A DNA stretch of 64,000 nt from Erigeron canadensis (lineage: Eukaryota; Streptophyta; Magnoliopsida; Asterales; Asteraceae): the NCBI RefSeq assembly GCF_010389155.1, contig NC_057763.1, forward strand, positions 39,414,645 through 39,478,644, in the 5' to 3' direction. The position numbers and the translations under genes are program-made. The notes under the pieces were generated by a model. It ran no database searches, had not been told where the DNA came from, and was given only the letters and a program-made list of their open reading frames with translations. Shown in pieces: positions 10,137 to 24,638 of this stretch (the first letter of the stretch is position 1; every line of letters starts with the position of its first letter).

Positions 10137-13100
10137 CTACATAGCAGAGTGGTGGTGCATCCGCCGTCCCTTCCACCCACAAAGATAGCTGGAATGAGTC
10201 CTATTACGCCGGTTCTTGGTTTCTCCCATTTCTACCATAGGCGAAGCCAACTCTATATCATCAACAGCACTGGCAACATTGTCACTGAATTGCTTGTCGA
10301 TATAGTCATCATCACACCGCTTGTCGAGCCATGAAATAATGTCACCAAAGACAATATCAATGTTGTGATCCGGCTCACCAGAGGTCAATCCGTGCCACAT
10401 TCCAGGGTATAGTTTTATGGTCTTGTCTTTGCTGCTGGCTTGATCGTATAGAGCCCGACTCACTTCTGGATCAGTCACTATATCGGCCTCTCCATGTAGC
10501 ACAAAAAATGGCAATGTCACCTGCACATCACAACTACGCTTTGAAATAAAAGGCCAATAACATGTTTCATACTCACAGAGGCAAGAGTAAGGTATGATAC
10601 ATAATTGACATAAAAAGGTACTTATATAACATAAAATAACCTTGTTTAAGCTGTCTTCGAGACCCATGCTAGTCCTAAGCATCTCAAGAGCCGTTTTGAG
10701 CCTAGGTTTTTCTTGATATATCAACTTGTTTGAACGTATCTACACAAATGTTGGAACCATTTGAATATACACATTCAGTGCCATTCTTCAAACTACAAAT
10801 TCTGAAAAGAGACCTCACCTCTTCTCTTTTGACAGGGTCCTTAAATGCTGCATCAATAACATCTTTTGTAGGCACAATCTTCCATCTTGGTATCACGTCT
10901 TCGACCCTTGTCAGCATGTTTATCACCACTGGGTGAGGCTTCACCTTCTCAGATATCTACCAAAATAACACATAACACATAAGCAGTAAAACATGAAGTT
11001 TGCCCGGATATATTTCTTTTAAATTTTTTAATTTAATTTAGGCAAAAGTTTACCTTACACATTGGAGCCACAAGAATGGCACCATGCCAAAACGTCGGAT
11101 CTTTTCTATGTACAAGAAGGGAAACCGCACCACCCATGGACTCGCCATACAAGAACCGACACTTGTTCCTGTAGTCCTCTTGTCCTATGTGGTCCAAGTC
11201 ATACGCGAAGTTAGTGGTCAGGATGTTATCCGCTTGTCATTGGATGGTATAAAGGAAGAGGAGGTTTACCAGAAATGTACTTAAAGTAATTGGAACAATC
11301 ATTAACAATGTTGTCAAATTTCTTAATGTAACATCGTGCACCCATGGATCGACCATGCCCTTCATAGTCTATTCCAAAAACAGCATACCCATAGCTCGCG
11401 AGCTTGGTACCACATCCTAAAAGTTAAACCAAATTCATCAAATCATTCCTCATATGATTAAGTAAAATTATCAACTAAAGGATTTGAACCAGTGATCATA
11501 TGATTAACTAAAAACATCAACTAAACGAATTTTAACGAATTTATATCAAGCTTTTCCTTCTACGGTAAGAAACTACTTCTATGTGTTCTTAATGTATAAC
11601 ATCATTTGGTATTTTAGCCAGTAAAAAAGAAAATTTAATTTACAATGACACTTCAACTGATAGTCTACTAACTGAGTAAATCCTTTGCTTATATCAAAGA
11701 ATCAAAGACAAAAGAGGTTGAACAATAATGTGGTGGACTGGTCACTGGTGGGTGAAAAATTATAGAGGCGTTTGGTAACCACACTAAAAGTGTAATAATA
11801 CATGTAGGGCCCTTGTCACATATTTTTTCTACCTCTAGCAATAACTCTTTCATACATTGCTTGTTTGATCACCTAATTCAACCAACCAATACTTTACTCC
11901 ATTTATACCACTTTGATAACTATGGAATAATTATTCTATAATACAAAGTTACCTTTTAATTAATACAAAGTTTCTACATTTTTTTAACGAGAAATTTCTG
12001 GCAACATCTATATAACTCTTTGATAACCCTGAATACCTTAAAAGATTGATTTCTAGACTTATATCTTAAAAGATGAAAATCTCTACCAAATAGACTAACT
12101 ATATATTGGGCAATGTTTGTGCTAGTTCAACAGATATCCAATGTTTTTGTTAACTAATGACAACTATTATGTAACATATATGATATGACAAACGGTAGTC
12201 GAGTCCAATTCATGCAAGTTTTAGTGACCTTTATAGCGACCATGTAAGAATAGTTGCTATATTTAGAAACTGACCTGACAAGTTTAACGAATGCAAATGA
12301 ATTTAAACGGACTTTTGGAACCTAGTAGGTTCACTACCAATAATATAAACGCTTTAAATTATTGTATTTCCTAAGTTAGTTATTACATAACACATATAAA
12401 GAATTAATTTTTATTTCAATATACTAATATTTGTAGGCATCGATCATTATTTATTCAATTTCTGTTTGAACAGCTGATCGATGATTAATGTTTGTGGAAA
12501 AGGTGTCATATTAAAAGTCTTTAGAAAATAAAAAAGTGTCGTGTTAAATTTGGTCCATAAGTTTGCTTAAAATTTCAACAAAGAAGAACTTATAAGAAAT
12601 TGAAGGGTCATTAATTTCTGTGTTATATATATCGGCAGTTGGATTTCAACTATCAAAACTGTTAAGCAACATTAATAGCAAAATGGTTATATCATTCATG
12701 GTTTCAGTTTGATCTCAAATCAAAGGATAGTAAAAAGAAGGAAAATGCTAAACAAAGCCCTTAAGACTTCACTTAACGTGCATAAAAAGATTGTATATTT
12801 TCATATTAAAAATCCGCCCCCTGAATTTTATAGATGTACAAATAATTAATGTACGCAAAATTTAATGTACCGTCTAAAAAAAACAAAAGTTATCTTTCAA
12901 TATCTTTAAGATGCCTCATAAATACCTCTTAAACTAAACTTAATTTAAATTAATTAATCCAGATATATATTATTTTCTTGGGTTATTAATTTGTGCACTA
13001 AGTAAATCAATACATGCAAAGAAAATAATGCATTAATTACTATGAAAAGTATGTAGAAAAGAACATTAATAAAAAGTTGAATTTAAAGTATGTTGAAAAG

Positions 13101-14782
13101 AACATCAATAAAAAGTTGAATTTAATTAAGGATAGTGATAAATATGCCTAATAATGTGCCTAAAAGTATGCCTAATACATTTAAATTTTGACACATGGAT
13201 TCCACATATTCTATTTCATGATCTTTATCATTGGATTTGTCACCCCTCCTCATTAGGCATACTTTTAGGCCCATATTTTAGACACATTAATCATTTTCCT
13301 TTAATTAATTCAATCGTTTCAACATAAAAATGTAACTGAAACCAAGCAACTTGGTTTGTGCATACATTTAAACTTTTGGGACTTCGGAGTCTCAAAAAAT
13401 ACCATTGGGTGTGTGGTATAAAAAGATCAAAAATCTCAATGATAGTTTCATCTCCCAGAGTCGAATGAAAACACATATGACATCAAAGATCGAAAATTTA
13501 ATTTAATAATATTAAAAACTCTATATAAAGGAAGTCAAGATCTTGAGGCACATGGCAAGTGGGTTGATATTGTTGATTATGAAAATTATTTTTTTTACAT
13601 GTATTCAGTCGGTAAATGATATTAGAGAAACTTTACTGTATAATGGTAAAGCCTTGCACGTATGATAGACAATGAGATATTAATCATGGGCCGTTACAAG
13701 TATACAGGGAGAAAAACCCCAAAGATTTAACATCCCTAAGGTTCGAATTCAAGACTTTATATAAACCGAGAGTATCTCTAATTAAGTGGAGGTCTATTTC
13801 GTTGATCGATGTCAATGGGTACACTTAGTATTTTCAAATGATTTTATAAAACAATTACTCCGTATAAGGTTCACATGTTTTGTACATGTTCACGTGAAAA
13901 TAGTGGAACATCAATGATCATGAATAATGTTTAAGTTTTTTTCAAAATAACAACTTAATTATTAAAGTGGTATGAAAATGAAATTAATATAAAGGAAAAA
14001 AAGTAGTACCTTTCATAAAATCACTGCATTCCATACCATAGCCTGCATAATCAACAATAAAGGTTTCAATAATTAATTTTTTTAGAAAAACAATTAATCT
14101 TTAATATATTTGAATATAAAATAGCAAGATAACTTAAGAAGACCATATCAACACTAGACATTAGTCCATTACTATGAGCTAGATGATAATTCAAACCCAA
14201 TATATCCACACTAGAGATTAGTCACATTACATCGACGCTAAATGATACGAGTAATTCTTAATTACCAAATCGACACTGAACATTACTAAATGATAATTCA
14301 TTAAACCTATGTTACTAACCCCTCAAAAAATATATATATGTGTGTGTATCAGTGAATGTCAGTATGCGTACCATGGCACAGGAAAACAAGAGCTTTTGGT
14401 GAAGAAAGAGGCAGCCATTTGCATGTAAAGAGCTGCACTCCTCTTGAATTCCTTATGTACTCCTGAAAAATTCCACTCATATTCATGAAATCCATCATCA
14501 TTATAACCAAATTCAATTCACCGACATTTGTAATACACACTACTATTCAACAGATTATTCTTTTACAAAAAAATTGGTAATTAAAAATATCCGAGACCCA
14601 TTGCCAAAATTAGTTTTTTTATACCAAAAACTTATGGAGCGAATCAATAGAAGATTTGCTTTTTAAGGCAAGTTCATGAAGCCCATATTTGACCTTAATG
14701 AAGAACCATGGCAAATAAGAATCAATGTACGTACGTGTATGAAAAGAGAAAGCAAATTAACCTCTTGGTATTCCACTTCCAT
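10137..14782 (-). CDS. Monoacylglycerol lipase / caffeoylshikimate esterase-like alpha/beta hydrolase
   Basis: This is a plant MAGL-family serine hydrolase; members cleave monoacylglycerols, and one group hydrolyses caffeoylshikimate in lignin synthesis. Exons in transcript order are 14762-14782, 14372-14462, 14010-14042, 11270-11416, 11054-11184, 10819-10956, 10641-10739 and 10137-10520, which sum to 347 codons plus stop with consistent phases. The product starts MEVEYQEEYIRNSRG. It shows the oxyanion-side HG in LVFLCHGYGMEC, then YAVFGIDYEGHGRSMGAR, the nucleophile elbow GESMGG, the acid loop LHGEADIVTDPEVS (catalytic Asp) and the histidine in LYPGMWHGLTSGEP. The catalytic triad is therefore complete. 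After WLDKR there is a non-conserved tail of about 55 residues, rich in Asp, Ser and basic residues. A 2.6-kb intron between exons 3 and 4 holds a MITE and a SINE-like repeat. Whether the substrate is glyceride or caffeoylshikimate cannot be decided here. Confidence 0.93.
13046..13128. repeat. 40-bp tandem duplication in MAGL intron 3
   Basis: AAGTATGT(A/T)GAAAAGAACAT followed by CAATAAAAAGTTGAATTTA-like sequence occurs twice in tandem, immediately left of the 13130 MITE. Confidence 0.7.
13130..13299. mobile_element. 170-bp MITE with 9-bp target duplication (Mutator-like)
   Basis: It lies in intron 3 of the hydrolase gene. The left end reads GGATAGTGATAAATATGCC and the right end is an imperfect complement ending CATTAATCATTTTCC. 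The word CCTAAAAGTATGCCTAA recurs inverted on the right as TTAGGCATACTTTTAGG. Flanks are exactly TTTAATTAA on both sides (13121-13129 and 13300-13308). A related fragment is visible near 45514-45555. Confidence 0.78.
13606..13770. repeat. SINE-like dispersed repeat in MAGL intron 3
   Basis: The motifs CAGTCGGTAAATGA, TGTATAATGGTAA, TTACAAGTATACAGGGAGAA and GGTTCGAATTC occur in the same order as in the copy at about 5182-5300. The GGTTCGAATTC word looks like a Pol III box B. Ends could not be defined. Confidence 0.4.
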
Positions 14783-15300
14783 TGATGATTGTTGTGAAAA
14801 ATGAGATTTTACAAAAAGTAAGAAAGGGATTTGAGGGTGGTGAATGTGGTTTTTAGGGGGAGGATTATTAATTATCTATATTATCTTTGGTTGTTAGTTT
14901 ATAGATCAAAGTGGTTTTCTAGAGAAAGTGATGGAATATTAATATACTACACGTAAGAAAGATAGGTTTGAATTCAATTACTCCGTATTTATTTATTTAA
15001 TGTTTTGGGATGGAGTAAAGAGTGCTATCGTGTACGCGAGGCCCATGCCTTGTAGGCTTGTATTATTGGTTTTTCTTCTCACCATTTAAGTAGTTCAAGA
15101 AAAAAAAAAAGGAAGTAGTGCCTATTTTATTTCTTTAATTTTGGGAAATGATAAACCTGCAACACAATTTGACAATCTACAATAATATCTGTTTTATGTA
15201 GTTGTACTTTGTGCAATAAAGTTTGTATATTTGTTGTAGATGGTAAAATTATGTTGTAAAAATATCACGCCCCTTTAATTTTTTTTTAAAGGTCAATTTC
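14783..15300. other. Upstream region of the hydrolase gene
   Basis: This holds the 5' leader and promoter of the divergent-facing MAGL gene. No clear TATA box or other motif could be assigned, and no other gene was seen. Confidence 0.3.
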
Positions 15301-15304
15301 GTTT

Positions 15305-15622
15305 AAACTTTGTGTCGCGGTTCAACAGCGAGAGGTCTAGCATACGTTGTCTTAACCGAGTCCGTGCTAGAGAGCTCTCACGAAGTAGAAATGTCTATTT
15401 AAAATACCCAATAGGGAAAACTCCCTACTAATCCGTCCGAAGGTATGACGATTAATAGGAGTAAACCCTGCCTCTCAGACTTGAACCTAGGTATACCAAA
15501 GTCAAACCCTCATATGATAACTATTTATATCTCAAAGTTGGTGAAATAGAAATTCGAACCTGAAACCTATAGATCAATAAGGGAATTCCAAACTACTACA
15601 CCAACACATTAGTGCCTATCTA
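15305..15622 (-). mobile_element. SINE, family B, copy 1
   Basis: Read on the - strand, a tRNA-like head (TGTTGGTGTAGTAGTTTGG and GGTTCGAATTTC) is followed by a body containing AGGTTCAAGTCTGAGAGGCA and, near its end, GTTAAGACAACGTATGCTAG. The same body with the same order of motifs is found on the + strand at 56575-56910, which shows that this is a mobile family. Confidence 0.65.
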
Positions 15623-18600
15623 ATTTTAAAAAAAAAGTAGTGCCTATCTAATTTCCTTTCTCTCAATTGCAAATAAAAGTTTTGACTTAATTGCACAGAT
15701 TATCCCTTAATTTACATATTTTTGTGGTTTTTATCCATCCAAGTTTTTATTAGTGAAATTCGTTCAAAATCTAAAATTTTTTTAGCATATTACATCTTTT
15801 TGAAAGATGAAATACACGATAAGTGTACAAAAATTTTTTAAGTTTAAAATTTAGACAAAATCCATTAAAAAAACTTAAAAGGAATGGAAACCACTAAATA
15901 TACAAACTACATAGATGATTTGTGCAATCAACTCAAACGTTTATATACCGCGTATAAATTATAACCTCTTCAAATGTGTATTTAAAGGAAAAAAACTATG
16001 AATGTATAGGAGTCGAGACTTAAGTAATATTAAACTACAAAAGTACTGTTTGAGATATAATTCAACATCACTTCCAATGCTTTTACCTCTCGTGTAAAAA
16101 TAAATAAAGTAAAATAAAAATAAATAAAAACTTTTCCAACAATGGTCCATTCATTTTCATTTGTTTGTGCACGTTCGTTACACGAATGAACACAGAAACA
16201 AATCTTGTTCTTTCATTTGTATTTGTGACTGGTCAGTTGACTTTAACGTGAGCATTTGTTTACTTGTATTCATAATCAGGATTTTTTGTACTTCATCCTT
16301 TTCTTTTTAGAAAACACACTGAAAAATTCAATATACATAGTTTGAAAGATTAGGCCCTGCTTCCAAGACTGATAGGATTTCACTCAACTCATCAGGCTAT
16401 CTTCTTGAGCTGCCACATCATATCCTTACAAATCCTTATAAATCCTTACAAATCTTTCAAATTTTATAATTTTATCTCCAACCATACAAACATCCTTACA
16501 TATCCTTTTACCTCCACTAAAAACAAAAATATATTAGGTAAGAACAAGTAAGGACATGCCCTTAGGTAAGGGCATCCTTCAAAAAATCTTTAGTTTTGAA
16601 CAAGTTTTAACGACAAAGGATATCCAAGGGCACCCCATTGGAGATAGCCTCAGTGTTAGGCCCATCTCTTTACCTCCAAAATCTTTCTCATGAGAAAAGA
16701 GTCAAAGAAAATAGTAGAGAAAATCTTCTTGCCATCCATATTTTTTAGAATATGGCTCAAAAAACACGAGAAAATAATGTGTTAGATAGGTAAGATAAGA
16801 GAATGAGAAGGTAAAAGAGGAATAAAGGGAGTGCATAACATGGTGAGAAGATTTCCTAGGAAGTTCATTAGCCTCCTGCCCTCCCATTACCAATTTATCA
16901 TTCATAGCGCTATGTTGAAAACAGATTGACATCTTCTTCTTATTCTAATAAAATTACTCTTAAGTTCGTTTGCAAGTTGTAGCATTAGTGGTCTAGCTAG
17001 CAGACTAATAATTTTTTAAACCTATTGTACACTTTACTGACATTAACTTTATATATGCTTAGTATTCGTTTGCAAATTATTATTTCCCGGTATTTGTTTT
17101 TTCAACTTAACGGCAAAATATGATATTATTAAGTCAACCAAACTAACAAGGTTTGAGAAAATACATGGATACAAAGTAAACAACTAGAAATACAATAAAA
17201 ATAACAACACTCTTATTAATCATGTCCATTAATAGAAACGGAGACTAGTAAGCTAATTTTGGTTCCTTATCTGAAAAAAGAAGCAGCAAAAGGCAATAAT
17301 TTGTCAAATTTAGCCTTTCAATTAAGGGAAATTATCCGTACCGCAGATTTTACTTAAACTTAGGTACTGTCACATTAAAAAAGTTACAGATTAAATCTTT
17401 GAATTTGATAAACATACATAGTCCCCCCCTGAATTTTACATAATCCCCTCCTGCTTTACCTAAGATAGGTACCACATGTTTTACCTAACTATTTCCCTTC
17501 AATTAAACTTCTTGGTAAGGCCTATCGTAGTAGAACTTGGACGAGCTCGTCCAAGTGGTCTTCCATCTCGTCTGAAATGGATGCTAATGTTGGGCGCCAC
17601 TTCTTGCTCGTAAAAAATGGCATACTTCGGTTTTAAGAACAAGCTGGACAAGAGGAAAGTGGGGCCGGGGCGTGTTTGCTGCTTATTTTTAAAAAATAAA
17701 TTTGGAAAAGATGAGGAAGAGGTTTTAATTCTAAGGGAGCTCTTAAAGTGGAACAAACTAACGTGACATTTAGGAAAAGGTGTAGATGAAATTTATTAAG
17801 ATATGTCTAACTGATATGATATATGTAGACTAGTCTTGATATGACGAGGGAATGGAGTTCCATGACTATATTTGTAATTTGTCCTCGAGTCCCCACTGTG
17901 ATCATGACGTTTATTTATTTTATTTGCATAAAGTGCTACAAACTCTAATTTGTTAATTAATCAACGTTTTAACAATTTAGGCAAACAAATATGGAGTACT
18001 ATATTTATAAGCTTATGATTTAATGTCACTCCATCGGTTATGTGGTATTATATCGGTATATGGTTGTCATACCACACCTTAAGCGAATAGTAGGATATGA
18101 CGAAATGACATAGCATAGCACGTGGAATTTATAATAGGATTATACTAAATGAAATCCAAATAAATGTAATTCCCACAAGCGGAATAGAGTTCAATAATTA
18201 AATGCAACTAGGAGTCCATGAAGGATCTCTTTATTAGTCTTCCGAAAGTCCTTATGCTCAATCTCCTTAAGCATTGTTATTACCTGAAAATGAATGCTCA
18301 AAAATGTCAACATAATGTTGGTGAGTTCGATGGTTTAAAGTAATACAAATGTGTTTGTTGTGCATGATATATGAAGTATGGGCAATAGTGTAAATATAAA
18401 CATGTAGTAGCATGTATGCATACCAAATACTGATTAATGCCATCATAGTTATCCAACAACATAAACTCACCACTGCTTGCCAACAACTAAATCACATCAC
18501 TTGCCAACAACTCAATCACACATTGTTATACCAACAAACTACCAGCTAGAGTATAAAGTTGGTTAATAGTTATCACTGTTATCCGTACATAGTCTTTAAT

Positions 18601-20144
18601 AGATATCGACAAACATCTATTGCCGTAAATAGTCTTCAATAGATATCGACAGACATCTATTGCATCATAGAAATCAACACAAGCAAGCTAGCATACACAT
18701 TTCATAATTACACGTATTTGTCCAAGAAAACAAACTAGTATTGGCACAACTAGTAAAGAAATGAAAAGTGTTTTGAGCATCATTTTTCTCCCACAGAAAT
18801 AATATAAAAAGGGGCCACGAAACTCACCTCAACAAGCAAGTAGTTGTGCAAAGTCCAAGAAGATCACTAGAATCTACACAACATATATATACGAACAAAT
18901 TACAATTATAAACATGGTTAATAACCGTCCATTGTAACCCATATTTGATGATACACATATATGACTACTTTCAAAATATTCACAACTGATTTGTCATGTA
19001 TTATTAAGTTACAAGTCACATAACTTACTATAGTGTATATGTTTTATCGATGTACCATTGGTTTCTACAAGTTCATATTCACTGAAATTTTTTGGTAACT
19101 TCATCTATTTTTTATTAGGATCAAACGAACAATTCAAGCTTCGAAATCTTAACCACTGTAACTTTAGAGTGTTATATACTTACATGATATTTTGCGTAAT
19201 TTATTTGGCACGTTAACTATATTTAAAATTTCCATAATTATAGACTAGTCAGAAATTTCACTGTTTGCGCACAGAAAAGTTTTATAAAAGTTAAGGACCT
19301 TGGAAGCTTCAAAAAAATCCAATTTTTTTAACTGTAAACTCTTAACATCTTAAAAATGTTTCTGGAAAAAAAAAACTTCCAGTTCATAAAATTGACCAAG
19401 ATATGACTATCCGAAGTCGACAACTTCCTATTTTGACACGAAACCAATTCCACCAGAAAGTACACTTCCTGGACTTAAATTTAGACACCAAAAAAGTGAC
19501 TTAACCGTCATCCATGACCAAAATACGATCTTTTAAAGTTAACAAACTGAATCTGTCCAGATTTTGAAATAACTCAAACTTACTGTTTTGAAGTCTACAA
19601 TAATTAAATATTTATCAGGACTTTCCGATCTTACTAACACTTATTTAAATCTGTTACTATGATGTACATGACATCATAAGTTGATTTCTTAAATTACATT
19701 AATTATTACGCTAAAATTAATATGATCATTCTTTACATACCTTGACAATATAAAATATAATAATATAAGAATTTTAACCATAAATTTATATAAAAAATCT
19801 TTAAAATAATAATGAAAATTATTTAACTCACCAAAAATTGCTTGACTAAGTGATAGATTGAAAAATTGATTTTGTGATGGTGATGTCTTTTTGTGTTCAA
19901 ACGGCAGGAAGGCACACAAGTTGTGTTTTAGATTTTTGTTATAATCATTAATGATGAATAAATATTTTATAAGGGATACCGAACCAAGGAGGCATTCTGG
20001 CGGGCGCGTGGTTAAGTTTGTATACGAGATAGATTATTTAATTTTTAAAAACTAGACTCCTAATGGGATTATAATTCCCATGGTCGAACATAGCTAATCA
20101 GGAGGGATATCCTCCATATTATGTACGTAGTAATTGTGCACTTT

Positions 20145-20147
<3 letters not shown>
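15623..20147. other. Gene-poor intergenic region
   Basis: No coding gene was recognised. Repeats noted include a run of ATCCTTACAAATCCTTA-like words (16420-16510). A tandem duplication of about 50 bp lies around 18590-18662 (AATAGATATCGACA followed by ACATCTATTGC, twice), and CTTGCCAACAACT words occur near 18477-18520. A perfect 22-bp palindrome lies at 17535-17556. Short open frames here show no family features. Confidence 0.45.

Positions 20148-20187
<40 letters not shown>
20148..20187. repeat. (TA)n microsatellite
   Basis: An uninterrupted run of about 20 TA units. Confidence 0.95.
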
Positions 20188-20190
<3 letters not shown>

Positions 20191-20338
20191 GATCTTATTA
20201 ATATTAGTTAAATATTTCATGTTATACCTTTATAATTTTATTATTAATATTACGACTTAACTCATTAGCTTATAATTTCAGTGTACAAATAACTAATATG
20301 TAATGATTTAACAATATAAAAAAAATGAATATGACTAA

Positions 20339-20572
20339 CAACTACGCGTCTAAAAAGTACGGGAGTAGTTATAGTCATCTATGTCTAGGAAGATCAACTG
20401 TCTAAATCCTAAACTGTTGTAATCCAAGTAATAAAAGCCACATATTTGAATGATCACCACATCCTCTGTCTAAATCCTAAACTGTCTAACAACTACGCGC
20501 CTAAAAAGTACGGGAGTAGTTATAGTCATCTATGTTTAGGAAGATCAACTGTCTAAATCCTAAACTGTCTAT
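20339..20572. repeat. Tandem duplication, about 82-bp units at 151-bp spacing
   Basis: CAACTACGCGTCTAAAAAGT begins one copy at 20339 and CAACTACGCGCCTAAAAAGT the next at 20490. Each continues through ACGGGAGTAGTTATAGTCAT and CTGTCTAAATCCTAAACTG with only two or three differences. An extra CTGTCTAAATCCTAAACTG lies just before the second copy, so the duplication probably arose between these short repeats. Confidence 0.85.
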
Positions 20573-22490
20573 GCTTATTATACTATATAGGCACATTGAC
20601 TAGTCATGGAATTTGGAATTAAAGTTAGAGGCTATAATAAAGTACCAGTTTTGGTGACGGATGTCACAATGGTAGTAATGAAAAAATAAAAAATGATAAT
20701 AACAGGTATGTACTTGATCAATGAATGATATGGTGCATATGTAAACAGATTTGGCCAAAAAAATGTCATAAAAGGACCACTGCCATAGTTATATCAAGTA
20801 TGATATTGGTATAACCAAAAAACTTATATAGGCTTATATATATATAGGAAAAAACTTTAAATTATGTATCATTGTTTAGTCATTCAGGGGTATTAAAGGA
20901 TTTTAAAAATAATTGTTCTTGATGATATGAAGTGTCAAAGTGACATAGCGAACTTCAATCTTTAAAATGACAACTTTACTCAATGCCTCTAAGTTTTGAA
21001 GCATCATAACCTCTTACAACAGACACAACATCTAGATTTTCTTAATAGGATGTTACTCAAAGTTAGATTTTAGAGCCCTATCTAACGAGGTTTTGCAATA
21101 AACTCATGATGACCATCAAAAGTTGTACTTGGGCATAACTAATTTCCAAAAATTCAACTCAGTTTTTCTTATATTATTATTAGTTGTTTTGATATACTTA
21201 CTAAAAGTATAAATTTTCAAGGCCATAATTGGTTGCATACTTACACATCCTCCTCTGGAGCCTTCCACTTCAACAATCACATAATGCAAATTTATTGGGT
21301 GTAATAGCAATCTCATATTGTTTATGATTGCTATAAGGAGTTGTTGACCTTGAACTACGTATTACTGATATAGCTTGAGGATTCTTTAATGTTATAGGCA
21401 ATTATATTACCTAGTAAAGTTTAAAGGATATTGATCTTTGCATCAAAATTAAGGATTAAAATTTAAAATAATTTTTGAATATTAACATTTGATTTTAATC
21501 TAAGTGTTAAGATCATTTCAATTTTTTTTTAAAAAAAATCCCAATCTTAGTGATACCAATTTACCATATACCCGTGTCCGACACTGGACACGAGATTTAC
21601 GATATTATCAATATTAGATCATCATATATTTAATTGATAAATGCTTATAATTTTAAAGATATACAGTTCTAGGTGTTATATTTTGCAAGTTGTAGTACAA
21701 TAATCTCAAGTTCGTCACTGTCATTATTAAGTATTAACTGATACATATTGATGGAATTGTTTGACATAGTCATTTCACAAGGCACGTGCTACAATAAATT
21801 CTCTATTACAGAATTTATTTTTTTGAAATCAGATGTATACATAATGTAATATTATTATGAAAGATATTTATGTTATTAAAATATATACATACTTGTGAAC
21901 ATGTAATTGACATTTAAGTATATGTATTTAATCATGATGCAGACCCATAACACGAATAGATTTTTTTCAATCACATGTCCTATGATAATTAGATAACAAT
22001 TAGGATTGTTTTAATATTATCTGATAACAATTAGGACTCTTTATTTGAGTGAGAATTGTAACATAAAAAAATAAATATAAATATATTTTGTAACATTTTA
22101 AAAAATACTAAAAAAATTCTCTAAATTTGATGTTAAAAATAAATATAAATTAAATATTCAGGGTTAAAAAATGTAAATTTTTGATGGAAAAAAAAGTATA
22201 AATTTATGAGACTTTTTCTACAAAATAATAGAAATACTAATATAATAACATATATAGATAATTATTATTAGGATTTTTAATTTATAGTTAATCTAAATGA
22301 TGACATAAGCGAAATTCAATTTGATAAAATTAAGCGATTTGATTGGTTAATAAGTCATTAGTTCAACTGTCTTATAGTATATATTAAGATTAAGATGCTA
22401 ACATAACTGATTTTGCAAATATAATTTACTTTCCGTCTTTATTTAACTTCAAGCTGTAAAAAGTAACTATGGTTTTTACATTAGCGACTA
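20573..22490. other. AT-rich intergenic region
   Basis: No gene or defined transposon was recognised. The composition is very AT-rich, with many short A or T runs. Confidence 0.4.
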
Positions 22491-22499
22491 GTTTTAGTA

Positions 22500-22836
22500 G
22501 GCTTTTGTGGCCCAGTGTTTTTTAAAAGATTAAGGCCCATTCCAAAACTAGAGGCCAAATCGTGAAACTGCAAAAATGTAAACTGGGCTCGACCCAACTA
22601 AGTGAATACCCTAGCTAATTTAAAACCCTAAAAACACACCTCCTCCTTTTGTTTTCACCTACAATCCCCAAGTCTCAACCTCATTTGCAGTTAGCCGTCT
22701 GGAAAGAAAATCACAGGTACCAACATATCTAACAGCCAAATTTATTTTTAAATATATGTGTATGTATATATATATTGATAGTAATTAATTGATTGATTGT
22801 GTGTTGTATTGGAATGGAACAGGAAGTGAGGTAAAG
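22500..22836 (+). promoter_or_regulatory. eL22 promoter and spliced 5' leader
   Basis: The words AGGCCCATT, GTGGCCCAG and AACTGGGCTCG match the site II element (TGGGCC/T) bound by TCP factors. AAAACCCTAAAAAC at about 22622 is a telo box. This pairing is typical of plant ribosomal-protein promoters. A likely 5' UTR intron runs 22717-22822 (CACAG/GTACC to GGAACAG/GAAG), so the true leader is spliced and the in-frame ATG at 22789 lies inside the intron. Confidence 0.65.
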
Positions 22837-23961
<1,125 letters not shown>

Positions 23962-24638
23962 ACACAAGACAGTTGATGTCGTTTTATGTTTTGTTTTTTG
24001 ACCTGGATTGTCTTTTAAAATATGTTATATCAGATTTATCTTTATGGATCTTTTCAGAACTGTATTGCAGTAGAATGAATTTTGTGTTTAGGTGCTTATG
24101 CACTGAATCTTGTTTTCACTTCTATGGATGCATCTTTTCACCAAATGCGTGGCTCGTCCTATACAGCTTTTGGAATCTGTTATTATGAACTCCGTCTATG
24201 TTTTACTCAACATAGTTTAGTAATGTATCAAATTACTAAACTTTTTAATGGGTTAACAACAAATTGAGTAGTTGCATTATTTTTGTAATAGATATTTGAA
24301 AGGGTATGCTGAGCTCATTTACATGGTAGAAGCACTTTTAGCTGAATAAGAACTTGACCTTAATTCAGAAACTTTTTGCAAGAGTTGATACAAAATCTTT
24401 CCATAACCGAAGCTTGCCAATTTATATGTGTATATGCTGTTTTTTTTGTTCTTGAAATCAGACTTTATAAAGTCTAAACCTAAGCGTAAAATCTTTAAGT
24501 CACTAATTTTTACTAGTGATGCAAAAAAAAAAAAAAAAAAATCTCAAAACTTTGTCCCTATCTAGCAAACAAAAACCCAAAATTCAGGCCAATTCTTTAT
24601 AGTAAGCAAGAAAGCAGATAGAGAAATCAAAATCAGTC
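23962..24638. other. eL22 3' UTR and spacer to the methyltransferase gene
   Basis: About the first 300 bases are probably eL22 3' UTR. A poly(A) run of about 18 lies at 24523-24540. The rest should be the promoter of the methyltransferase gene, but no clear TATA box was seen. Confidence 0.4.

Noticed and set aside
16360..16660. Harbinger-type MITE suggested by CCCCATTGGAGATAGCC
   Set aside because: No matching inverted end or 3-bp target duplication was found.
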